A DNA stretch of 64,000 bases from an uncultured Duncaniella sp. (GTDB lineage Bacteria; Bacteroidota; Bacteroidia; Bacteroidales; Muribaculaceae), in NCBI GenBank assembly GCA_958352885.1, contig CATWQI010000001.1, positions 186,001 to 250,000 of the forward strand, written 5' to 3'. Below, one piece after another: positions 1 through 7,749 of the stretch. Both the position numbers and the translations under genes were made by a program. The notes under the pieces are model-generated. The model did not search any database, was not told the DNA's origin, and saw only the letters and a list, made by a program, of their open reading frames with translations. Every line of letters starts with the position of its first letter. The stretch's first letter is position 1.

Positions 1-2259
1 TACAAAGATATGCTTACGTCCATCGTCAACCGCCACCATGATATGATTGACGATGTTATCACCAATGACGCCGAAGGGCTCAAACTCGAAATTGACTCAC
101 TACTCTCCGAATTATCATCCATATACCAGGGGGTATTCCTTATACGCGACCTCAGTCCAAAGACAGAGGCGGCGATAGTAAGTTACGGCGAACGTCTCAG
201 CAGCCGCATAGTGGCACGACTGATTGACGGAAGCATACTGCATGACGCACGCCGGTTCATAAAGACCGAGCGCAAACATGGCAAACCGGTACTTGACAGC
301 GAGCTTACCCGCAGGCTCGTGCTTGAAGAGTTCGCACCGGAGCGCATAGACGGTGCAATACATGTTGTACCGGGATTTATCAGCGCTGACAAAGACACAG
401 ACGAAATTACAAACCTCGGACGAGGCGGAAGCGACTACACGGCTTCAATAATAGCAGCCACACTCGATGCCACCGCTCTTGAAATATGGACCGATGTGGA
501 CGGATTCATGACCGCCGATCCACGTGTGATACCTACTGCCTACACCATCAATTCACTCAGCTACGTGGAAGCGATGGAGCTATGCAACTTCGGAGCAAAG
601 GTAGTCTATCCACCTACCATTTATCCTGTATGTGTAAAGAATATACCTATACTCGTCAAAAACACCTTCAATCCCGACGCTGAAGGCACAGTGATACGCG
701 ACCGAATAGAGGATGACTGCAAACCGATCAAGGGCATCTCAAGCATCAGCGGCACAACTCTTATCACTGTAACTGGTCTGTCAATGGTGGGTGTCATAGG
801 TGTGAACCGACGCATATTCACCGCCCTTGCCGAAAACGGGATTTCTGTATTCATGGTCAGTCAGGCATCATCCGAGAACTCAACCTCAATAGGTGTTCGT
901 GACATAGATGCAGCAGAAGCGGTTCGTGTCCTTAACCACGAATTCGCAAAGGAAATAGAGACAGGAGCCATGTACCCAATGCACGCCGAAAGCGGGCTCG
1001 CAACCGTGGCAATCGTAGGCGAGAACATGAAGCACACTCCCGGTATTGCCGGAAAACTCTTCGGCACTCTCGGTCGAAGCGGCATCAGTGTTATTGCATG
1101 CGCCCAGGGAGCAAGCGAGACTAACATATCATTTGTTGTCGACGGGCAGTTTCTGCGTAAATCGCTCAACGTAATCCATGACTCCTTCTTCCTTTCCGAA
1201 TACAAAGAACTCAACCTCTTCATTTGCGGCACCGGCACTGTGGGAGGTATGCTACTCGAGCAGATACGCAGCCAACAGGAGGAGCTGATGAGCACCCACA
1301 GGCTAAAACTCAATGTCGTAGGCATAGCTTCAAGCAAGCGGGCTGTTTTCTCCCGTTCCGGCATTGACCTCGCCAACTACCGGACCCTTCTTGCAGAAGG
1401 AGAGGAAAGCAATATCCGCCATCTCCGTGACGGTGTAATCGGGATGAACATATTCAATAGTGTATTCGTAGACTGTACCGCCAGCAAGGATGTAGCCGAA
1501 CTGTACCAGACATTCCTTGACCACAACATATCAGTGGTTGCCGCCAACAAGGTAGCAGCCTCCAACTCCTACGAAAGCTACCGTCACCTCAAAGACACCG
1601 CTCTCCGACGAGGAGTGAAATTCCTCTATGAGACCAATGTAGGCGCAGGCCTCCCAATCATCGGAACCATCAATGACCTGCGTTCGTCAGGTGACCGAAT
1701 ACTCAAAATAGAGGCGGTGCTCAGCGGCACACTTAATTTCATATTCAATGCCATTTCAGCCGAGACTCCTTTCTCTGAGACTGTGCGCCTCGCCAAGGAG
1801 CTTGGCTACAGCGAACCCGACCCTCGCATAGACCTCAGCGGTCAGGATGTGGTACGCAAGCTCGTCATTCTTACCCGCGAAGGTGGCTATAAAGCCGAAC
1901 AGGACGAGGTGGAAAAGCATCTATTCGTACCCGAAGATATGCTTTCAGGCACCATCGAGGACTTTTGGCGTCGCCTCCCTGAGCTTGACGCCGATTTTGA
2001 AGCCCGACGTAAAGTTCTTGAAAAAGAAGGCAAACGTTGGCGCTTCGTTGCCACTATGGAAATGGGTAAAATGAGCGTATCACTCCAGGCGGTTGATAGT
2101 CGTCACCCGTTCTACGGACTTGAAGGCTCAAACAACATAGTTCTGCTCACCACCGAACGCTACCGGGAGTACCCGATGCTAATACAAGGTTATGGAGCAG
2201 GTGCGGAAGTGACAGCCGCAGGCGTTTTCGCCAACATAATGTCTACAAGCAACAACTAA
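1..2259 (+). CDS. thrA: Bifunctional aspartokinase / homoserine dehydrogenase, 5' end cut by window
   Basis: Catalyses the first and third steps of threonine/methionine synthesis: aspartate phosphorylation and NAD(P)H reduction of aspartate semialdehyde to homoserine. The frame is open to base 1, so roughly the first 60-70 residues of a protein of about 810-820 residues lie outside the window. Visible parts in order: the end of the aspartokinase domain (about residues 1-225); two ACT regulatory repeats (about 235-390), the second containing HTPGIAGKLFGTLGRSGISV; and the homoserine dehydrogenase domain with the nucleotide-binding motif FICGTGTVGG near residue 402. The ACT repeats indicate feedback control by threonine, as is known for this family. 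It is the first visible gene of a tight thrA-apgM-thrC operon, with 10 bp to the next gene. Confidence 0.96.
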   Translation, partial: YKDMLTSIVNRHHDMIDDVITNDAEGLKLEIDSLLSELSSIYQGVFLIRDLSPKTEAAIVSYGERLSSRIVARLIDGSILHDARRFIKTERKHGKPVLDSELTRRLVLEEFAPERIDGAIHVVPGFISADKDTDEITNLGRGGSDYTASIIAATLDATALEIWTDVDGFMTADPRVIPTAYTINSLSYVEAMELCNFGAKVVYPPTIYPVCVKNIPILVKNTFNPDAEGTVIRDRIEDDCKPIKGISSISGTTLITVTGLSMVGVIGVNRRIFTALAENGISVFMVSQASSENSTSIGVRDIDAAEAVRVLNHEFAKEIETGAMYPMHAESGLATVAIVGENMKHTPGIAGKLFGTLGRSGISVIACAQGASETNISFVVDGQFLRKSLNVIHDSFFLSEYKELNLFICGTGTVGGMLLEQIRSQQEELMSTHRLKLNVVGIASSKRAVFSRSGIDLANYRTLLAEGEESNIRHLRDGVIGMNIFNSVFVDCTASKDVAELYQTFLDHNISVVAANKVAASNSYESYRHLKDTALRRGVKFLYETNVGAGLPIIGTINDLRSSGDRILKIEAVLSGTLNFIFNAISAETPFSETVRLAKELGYSEPDPRIDLSGQDVVRKLVILTREGGYKAEQDEVEKHLFVPEDMLSGTIEDFWRRLPELDADFEARRKVLEKEGKRWRFVATMEMGKMSVSLQAVDSRHPFYGLEGSNNIVLLTTERYREYPMLIQGYGAGAEVTAAGVFANIMSTSNN

Positions 2260-2269
2260 GCCTCGAGCT

Positions 2270-3505
2270 ATGAAACACATAATAATCCTTGGTGACGGGA
2301 TGTCAGACCATCCCGTCGCCTCACTCGGCGGTAAGACACCGCTTGAGTATGCCGACACACCATCAATGGACCGCCTCGCCCGCGAAGGCGTATCCGGTTC
2401 GCTCGTCACTGTCCCTGACGGATTCCAGCCCGGTAGCGAAGTAGCCAACACCGCCATACTCGGCTATGACCTAAACGAGGTCTACGAGGGACGCGGACCA
2501 CTTGAAGCCGCAAGTATCGGTTATGAGATGCAACCGGACGATATGGCTATGCGTTGCAACCTCGTGACACTCGCCGACGGTGTCATACGGAATCACCATG
2601 GCGGACATCTCACTACCGAGGAAGGAGACAGTCTCATACGCTACCTTGATGAAAAACTCGGTTCTGACCGTGTAAAATTCATCACGGGGATACAATACCG
2701 GCATCTGCTCGTGATTCGCGGTGGCAGCAAATATGTGGAATGCGCACCTCCTCACGACAATCCTGGAAAACAGTGGAGACCACTCCTCGTCAAACCCGTA
2801 CCGCAATCAGCGGAGGAGGCTGACCGTCTCTCTCCCGGGGAAACTGCCGACCTCCTCAACGACCTCATACTACGGTCACAGCAACTGCTTGCTGAGCATC
2901 CGTTCAACCGTGATCGCATGGCAGCCGGCAAGCTCCCTGCCAACTCCATATGGCCTTGGAGCGGAGGCTACCGTCCTCGTATGCGCACACTCCAGGAAAG
3001 CTATCCACAGGTGCGTTCAGGTGCTGTGATATCAGCCGTTGACCTAATCAGAGGCATAGGACACTATGCCGGTTTGCGTAACATCATAGTACCGGGCGTG
3101 ACCGGACTTGCCGATACCAATTACGAAGGGAAGGCGCAAGCCGCCATCGATGCCCTGCGCACTGACGACTTTGTGTTTCTCCACATCGAAGCTACCGATG
3201 AAGCAGGTCATGACGGCGACATAGCACTTAAGACCAGAGCCATTGAGTACCTTGACCGCCGGATAGTCGCCCCTATCATTGAAGAGGTATCAAAGTGGGA
3301 CGAGCCTGTTTGTATCGCCCTGCTTCCCGACCACGCCACACCGGTGGAGAAACGCATCCATGTAGGAGAGCCCGTTCCGTTCACAATCTGGTATCCGGGC
3401 ATACTCCCCGACTCCGTGCGTTCGTATACCGAAGCATCTTGTGCTCAAGGCGATTACGGACTCTTGCGACTCTCCGAATTTATGCGTACCTTTATGGCGG
3501 TATAA
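2270..3505 (+). CDS. ApgM-type phosphoglycerate mutase family protein, probable homoserine kinase
   Basis: A 411-residue alkaline-phosphatase-superfamily protein of the cofactor-independent (archaeal-type, ApgM) phosphoglycerate mutase family. It begins MKHIIILGDGMSD, which supplies a metal-binding Asp, and carries GSEVANTAILGYD, where the phosphorylated Ser is expected. A second metal site is visible in HIEATDEAGHDGD and LPDHATP. It lies 10 bp after thrA and 67 bp before thrC, exactly where a homoserine kinase is needed, and no GHMP-type thrB is present in the window. A subfamily of ApgM proteins in Bacteroidetes and some other bacteria is annotated as a proposed homoserine kinase on the basis of this same context. 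Function as homoserine kinase is therefore an inference from family and operon; a glycolytic mutase role is the alternative. Confidence 0.88.
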   Translation: MKHIIILGDGMSDHPVASLGGKTPLEYADTPSMDRLAREGVSGSLVTVPDGFQPGSEVANTAILGYDLNEVYEGRGPLEAASIGYEMQPDDMAMRCNLVTLADGVIRNHHGGHLTTEEGDSLIRYLDEKLGSDRVKFITGIQYRHLLVIRGGSKYVECAPPHDNPGKQWRPLLVKPVPQSAEEADRLSPGETADLLNDLILRSQQLLAEHPFNRDRMAAGKLPANSIWPWSGGYRPRMRTLQESYPQVRSGAVISAVDLIRGIGHYAGLRNIIVPGVTGLADTNYEGKAQAAIDALRTDDFVFLHIEATDEAGHDGDIALKTRAIEYLDRRIVAPIIEEVSKWDEPVCIALLPDHATPVEKRIHVGEPVPFTIWYPGILPDSVRSYTEASCAQGDYGLLRLSEFMRTFMAV

Positions 3506-3572
3506 AATAATACCAGTAACCGTACTGCTGAATCTCCCCTCTTTTTACTAACCACTGAACATTATCAGAATA

Positions 3573-4880
3573 ATGAAATATTACAGCACAAACCATCATG
3601 CACCGGCAGCCTCGCTTAACGAAGCCGTGGTCAGGGGTCTCGCCTCAGACCGTGGGCTGTTCATGCCGGAGCATATACAGAAACTGCCCGATGAATTTTT
3701 CGAGAATATTGACAGCTTGTCGTTCCATGAAATAGCCTGTCGTGTCGCTGGCGCATTTTTCGGGGAGGATATACCAAAAGCCGACCTTGACCGCATAGTC
3801 TGCGACACGTTGTCGTTTGACTGCCCGGTGGTTGAGGTTGAACCTTCAATCTACTCGCTCGAACTGTTCCACGGACCAACACTTGCATTCAAGGATGTAG
3901 GCGCACGTTTCATGGCGCGCATGCTCCAATACTTCATCCGCCGCCAATTTGACGGCAAGGAGGTCAATGTGCTCGTAGCCACAAGCGGCGATACCGGCTC
4001 GGCGGTAGCCAACGGGTTCCTGGGGGTAGATGGCATACACGTCTATGTCCTGTATCCCAAAGGTAAAGTAAGCCCGATACAGGAATGCCAGTTCACTACT
4101 CTTGGACAAAATATCACCGCTATTGAGGTCGATGGTGTGTTTGACGACTGCCAGCGTCTCGTCAAGAGCGCATTCATGGACACGGAGTTGTGCGCAGCCA
4201 AAGTCCTCACATCCGCCAATTCCATAAATGTAGCCCGTTTTCTACCCCAGGCATTCTACTATTTCAACGCCTATGCCCGTATGAAAAAACTGGGACTCTC
4301 CGACCAGCTTGTTATCAGTGTGCCGAGTGGCAATTTCGGCAACATAACCGCCGGACTGTTCGCCCACCGTATGGGGCTTCCCATCAAACGCTTCATAGCC
4401 GCAAACAATGCCAACGACATTTTCTACAATTACCTTCTTTCAGGCGTTTATTCACCCAAACCGAGCCGTCAGACTATAGCCAACGCCATGGATGTGGGTG
4501 ACCCGAGCAACTTTGCCCGCATACTTGACCTGTTCGGCAATGACCACTCACGAATAAGCTCACTTATCAGCGGTGCGACGTACTCGGACTCTCGCATAGC
4601 CGAAACAATCAAAGAGTGCCATGAGTCCACCGGCTATATACTTGACCCGCATGGAGCATGCGGCTACCTTGCACTCAAGGAACAACTCCGACCCGGTGAA
4701 ACGGGAGTATTCCTTGAGACCGCCCATCCCGCCAAATTCAAGGACACCGTCTCCCCTATCATTGGTACAGATATTGCCATCCCTGACCGCCTCGCAGCGT
4801 TCATGAAAGGCTCAAAACAGTCAATTCCGATGAGTGCCGGATTCGATGACTTCAAATCCTATCTTATCTCACGTCCGTAA
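3573..4880 (+). CDS. thrC: Threonine synthase
   Basis: PLP enzyme converting O-phosphohomoserine to threonine. At 435 residues it has the usual length of the long bacterial ThrC type. The Schiff-base lysine is Lys107 in FHGPTLAFKDVGARF, the N-terminal domain starts MKYYSTNHHAP, and the phosphate-binding region VATSGDTGSAVANGF follows. SVPSGNFGNITAGL is the second conserved glycine-rich loop. It is the third gene of the threonine operon; the 67-bp gap from the preceding gene contains no hairpin, so co-transcription is likely. Confidence 0.97.
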   Translation: MKYYSTNHHAPAASLNEAVVRGLASDRGLFMPEHIQKLPDEFFENIDSLSFHEIACRVAGAFFGEDIPKADLDRIVCDTLSFDCPVVEVEPSIYSLELFHGPTLAFKDVGARFMARMLQYFIRRQFDGKEVNVLVATSGDTGSAVANGFLGVDGIHVYVLYPKGKVSPIQECQFTTLGQNITAIEVDGVFDDCQRLVKSAFMDTELCAAKVLTSANSINVARFLPQAFYYFNAYARMKKLGLSDQLVISVPSGNFGNITAGLFAHRMGLPIKRFIAANNANDIFYNYLLSGVYSPKPSRQTIANAMDVGDPSNFARILDLFGNDHSRISSLISGATYSDSRIAETIKECHESTGYILDPHGACGYLALKEQLRPGETGVFLETAHPAKFKDTVSPIIGTDIAIPDRLAAFMKGSKQSIPMSAGFDDFKSYLISRP

Positions 4881-4900
4881 TTTATCAATCCCCACACATT

Positions 4901-5461
4901 ATGCAAAATTGGTATCTATTCATCGACAACTCTCAGATTGGTCCCCTCTCAATAGCTGAGGTACAATCATCGTTAATCACCCCTGAAACCATGGTATGGC
5001 ATGAAGGAATGCCCCAGTGGCTCCCAGCCGGACAAGTCCCGGAACTTGCCCATCTCTTCTGCCAGCAACCCCAGGGAGCCGCCGGCTGCAACGGGACTGC
5101 CACACCTCCTCCGCCTCACGGAGCTACAGGCTATTCCGCTCCCGGTCAATCGCAAGGATTCCATTCCCCCGAAGGGAACCAAGGTTATTACGGCGTGCCG
5201 GGGAATAATTATTACGTACCATCTTCAGGGAAAGACAAAACCGTTGCCGGCATCCTCGCAATACTCCTCGGCGGCTTTGGCGCTCAATATTTTTATCTTG
5301 GGAAGATAGGCAGCGGATTCATTTCCATAGTCCTGTCATTAGTCACATGCGGACTCTGGTCTGTCCTGATGCTTGTGCAAGGAATACTGATGCTAACCAT
5401 GACACAACAGGAATTTGACACCAAATACGTTTACTCCGATTCAGTACTGCCTCTGTTCTGA
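4901..5461 (+). CDS. GYF_2 - TM2 domain membrane protein
   Basis: A 186-residue protein in three parts. Residues 1-55 form a GYF_2-type domain (WYLFIDNSQIGPLSIAEV; VWHEGMPQWLPA), a fold that in eukaryotes binds proline-rich peptides. Residues 60-108 are a Pro/Gly/Tyr/Asn-rich low-complexity linker. Residues 109-175 are a TM2 domain with two hydrophobic helices around GGFGAQYFYLGKIGSG, the DRF-like turn being replaced by FYLGK. The protein should sit in the inner membrane with the GYF_2 domain in the cytoplasm. The function of such fusions in Bacteroidetes is not known. It follows thrC by 20 bp, so it may be read through from the threonine operon without being functionally related. Confidence 0.85.
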   Translation: MQNWYLFIDNSQIGPLSIAEVQSSLITPETMVWHEGMPQWLPAGQVPELAHLFCQQPQGAAGCNGTATPPPPHGATGYSAPGQSQGFHSPEGNQGYYGVPGNNYYVPSSGKDKTVAGILAILLGGFGAQYFYLGKIGSGFISIVLSLVTCGLWSVLMLVQGILMLTMTQQEFDTKYVYSDSVLPLF

Positions 5462-5534
5462 GATCTGGAAAACATGCCTCTCACCCTCTGTCTAATCAGA
5501 TTGAGACCAAATAAATAGACACACTTTACCAACG

Positions 5535-5585
5535 GAGCACATATGCCTACGTCTCTCCATACTTCAAAACCGGGCATATGTGCTC
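5535..5585. terminator. Inverted repeat, possible terminator of the thr operon
   Basis: Arms GAGCACATATGCC (5535-5547) and GGCATATGTGCTC (5573-5585) are perfectly complementary over 13 bp with a 25-nt loop. No clear U-tract follows on either strand. It lies 74 bp past the GYF_2-TM2 gene, so it could be a Rho-independent-like or mRNA-stabilising hairpin; a protein-binding site is the alternative. Confidence 0.45.
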
Positions 5586-5718
5586 AGCTTCTCTTAACTT
5601 GAAGGCTTCTATAGCCTTGGGGGAAGTTGTGTATAATTATTAAACATTGCTTTTAAACATGATTTTCGCGCCGGTGGTCAGGAGGCTTCCGGTTCAGGGC
5701 TTTTATTGGGGTTATTTT

Positions 5719-5749
5719 TTTGACATTTGGAAGTTTCGTGTTACCTTTG
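5719..5749 (+). promoter_or_regulatory. Bacteroidetes-type promoter of mutA
   Basis: TTTG at 5719-5722, 19 bp spacing, then TACCTTTG at 5742-5749. This matches the -33 TTTG / -7 TAnnTTTG consensus of the Bacteroidetes primary sigma factor. The predicted start is near 5755. Confidence 0.7.
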
Positions 5750-5862
5750 CATACTGAATATTAACCCTCTCGGTGATTCCGCAACGTGAATAACCGTTGA
5801 AAAAGTATTCAAAATATTAACAGGTGATTCATTAGAAAACATCTATATTTAATACCATAATC

Positions 5863-7725
5863 ATGGCAGAAAAAAAAGAAAAATTATTTGAACAGTTTCC
5901 CCCTGTGTCCACCGCTGAGTGGAAAGCCAAGGTGGAAGCTGACCTGAAGGGCGCACCGTTTGACAAGAAACTGGTATGGCGCACCAATGAAGGCTTCAAT
6001 CTCCAGCCCATGTACCGCCTGGAAGACATCGAGGACTTCAAAACAACCAACTCGCTTCCCGGCGAATTCCCCTATGTACGTGGCACACGCACTGATAACG
6101 ATTGGCTTACCCGTCAGGAAATCATCGCTGATACCCCGAAGGAAGCCAACGCAAAAGCTCTCGACGTGCTCAACAAGGGTGTAACCTCTCTCGGATTCCA
6201 CATTGAAGAACCCACCAAGGAAACCCTTGAGGTACTCCTCAACGAAATCCACCTTCCGGCGGTGGAAGTCAACTTCACATGCTGCGTGAAGAAAGCGCTA
6301 CCTCTTGCCAAAGCTCTCGTAGAGTATATCAAGGAGAAAGGCTGTGTAGAGACATTCCGCGGCTCAATAGACTTCAACCCATTCCGCAAACCACTTCGCA
6401 AGGGTGTGGCATTTGATGCCGCCACTCTCACATCAATGGCCTGCGAACTGCTTGACACCGTGAAGGAAGTCCCCGCTCTTAGAGTACTTTCGGTTGACAG
6501 CATGATGCTCAGCAATGCCGGAGCATACATCTTCCAGGAGCTCGGCTACGCTCTGGCTTGGGGCGCACAGTGGATGACACTCCTCACAGAGGCAGGCCGC
6601 ACTGCCGACGAGGTGGCACAACGCATCAAATTCAATATGGGCGTATCGTCAAACTTCTTCATGGAACTTGCCAAATTCCGCTCGGCACGTATGCTCTGGG
6701 CTCAGATTGTGGCACAGTACAAGCCCGCTGACGAAAACGCATGCAAGATGATGGCCCACGCTGTCACTTCACGCTTCAACCAGACCCTCTATGACGCACA
6801 TGTCAATCTGCTCCGCAGCCAGACAGAAGCAATGTCAGCAGCTCTCGCCGGTGTGGATTCCATCACTGTGACACCATTCGATGTCCCTTATAAGACACCC
6901 GATGAATTCTCTGAGCGCATAGCACGCAACCAGCAGTTCCTCCTCAAAGAGGAGAGCCACCTCGACAAGGTAATTGATCCCGCCGGCGGCAGCTACTATG
7001 TTGAGACTCTCACCGTAGCCATCGCCAAGGAGGCGTGGAAACTCTTCCTTGAAGTAGAGGACAAGGGCGGTTTCCTCGAATGCTGCAACAACGACAAGGT
7101 GCAGAAGGCTATCCGTGAAAGCTCCGAGAAGCGTCACACAGACGTTGCCCGCCGCAAGGAAATCCTTCTCGGAACCAACCAGTACCCCAACATCAACGAG
7201 ATGGCAGCCGACAAGATTGTGGAGCTCAACGGCTCACTCCCCTGCGGTTGCGGTCACCATACAGAGACATGTGAGACAGCCGGACTTCCAACCAAGCGTG
7301 CCGGAAGCGACTTCGAGGCACTACGTCTTGCCACTGAAGCGGCATCCAACCGCCCCAAAGTATTCATGCTCACTATAGGCAACCTCGCCATGCGTCTTGC
7401 ACGCGCTCAGTTCTCAACCAACTTCTTCGGTTGCGCAGGCTACGAAATCATTGACAACCTTGGCTTCAAGACTGTAGAGGAAGGTGTTGACGCCGCACTC
7501 GAAAAGGGTGCTGACATCGTGGTACTCTGCTCAAGCGACGACGAGTACGCAGAATACGCTCCCGCAGCATTCAAGTACCTCGATGGCAGAGCTGAATTTG
7601 TTGTTGCCGGCGCACCCGCCTGCATGGATGACCTCAAGGCTCTCGGTATCAACGACTATGTGCATGTTCGCTGCAACGTCCTCGAGACTCTCCAGGCATT
7701 CAACGCCAAACTTCTTAAAAAGTAA
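5863..7725 (+). CDS. mutA: Methylmalonyl-CoA mutase small (beta) subunit
   Basis: The 620-residue partner of MutB in the adenosylcobalamin-dependent interconversion of succinyl-CoA and (R)-methylmalonyl-CoA, which feeds propionate formation in anaerobic Bacteroidales. It has the mutase TIM-barrel part (about residues 60-430, e.g. PAGGSYYVETLT) and a C-terminal flavodoxin-like part. The cobalamin-ligand motif DxHxxG is absent there (the equivalent region reads LTIGNLAMRLARAQF), as is normal for the non-catalytic small subunit. It lies 24 bp before mutB. The start at 5863 follows a 107-nt leader from the promoter at 5719-5749. Confidence 0.97.
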   Translation: MAEKKEKLFEQFPPVSTAEWKAKVEADLKGAPFDKKLVWRTNEGFNLQPMYRLEDIEDFKTTNSLPGEFPYVRGTRTDNDWLTRQEIIADTPKEANAKALDVLNKGVTSLGFHIEEPTKETLEVLLNEIHLPAVEVNFTCCVKKALPLAKALVEYIKEKGCVETFRGSIDFNPFRKPLRKGVAFDAATLTSMACELLDTVKEVPALRVLSVDSMMLSNAGAYIFQELGYALAWGAQWMTLLTEAGRTADEVAQRIKFNMGVSSNFFMELAKFRSARMLWAQIVAQYKPADENACKMMAHAVTSRFNQTLYDAHVNLLRSQTEAMSAALAGVDSITVTPFDVPYKTPDEFSERIARNQQFLLKEESHLDKVIDPAGGSYYVETLTVAIAKEAWKLFLEVEDKGGFLECCNNDKVQKAIRESSEKRHTDVARRKEILLGTNQYPNINEMAADKIVELNGSLPCGCGHHTETCETAGLPTKRAGSDFEALRLATEAASNRPKVFMLTIGNLAMRLARAQFSTNFFGCAGYEIIDNLGFKTVEEGVDAALEKGADIVVLCSSDDEYAEYAPAAFKYLDGRAEFVVAGAPACMDDLKALGINDYVHVRCNVLETLQAFNAKLLKK

Positions 7726-7749
7726 CAACCGTTCAACCCCTATACAATT

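Larger units (their letters stand above)
5462..5862. other. 401-bp intergenic region before mutA
   Basis: No supported coding region. It holds a 13-bp perfect inverted repeat (5535-5585), an AT-rich stretch and a good Bacteroidetes promoter (5719-5749), which gives a leader of about 107 nt before mutA. The leader contains two AACGTGAA/AACCGTTG-like short motifs, but I could not recognise a cobalamin riboswitch: no B12-box-like sequence is visible and the leader is too short. Confidence 0.7.

Noticed and set aside
861..1376. 171-codon open frame on the minus strand inside thrA
   Set aside because: It mirrors the coding frame of thrA and has no start or domain signal; other long frames antisense to mutB, adh, fabI and the permeases are of the same kind.
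5756..5862. Cobalamin riboswitch in the mutA leader
   Set aside because: The leader is only about 107 nt and has no B12-box-like motif.
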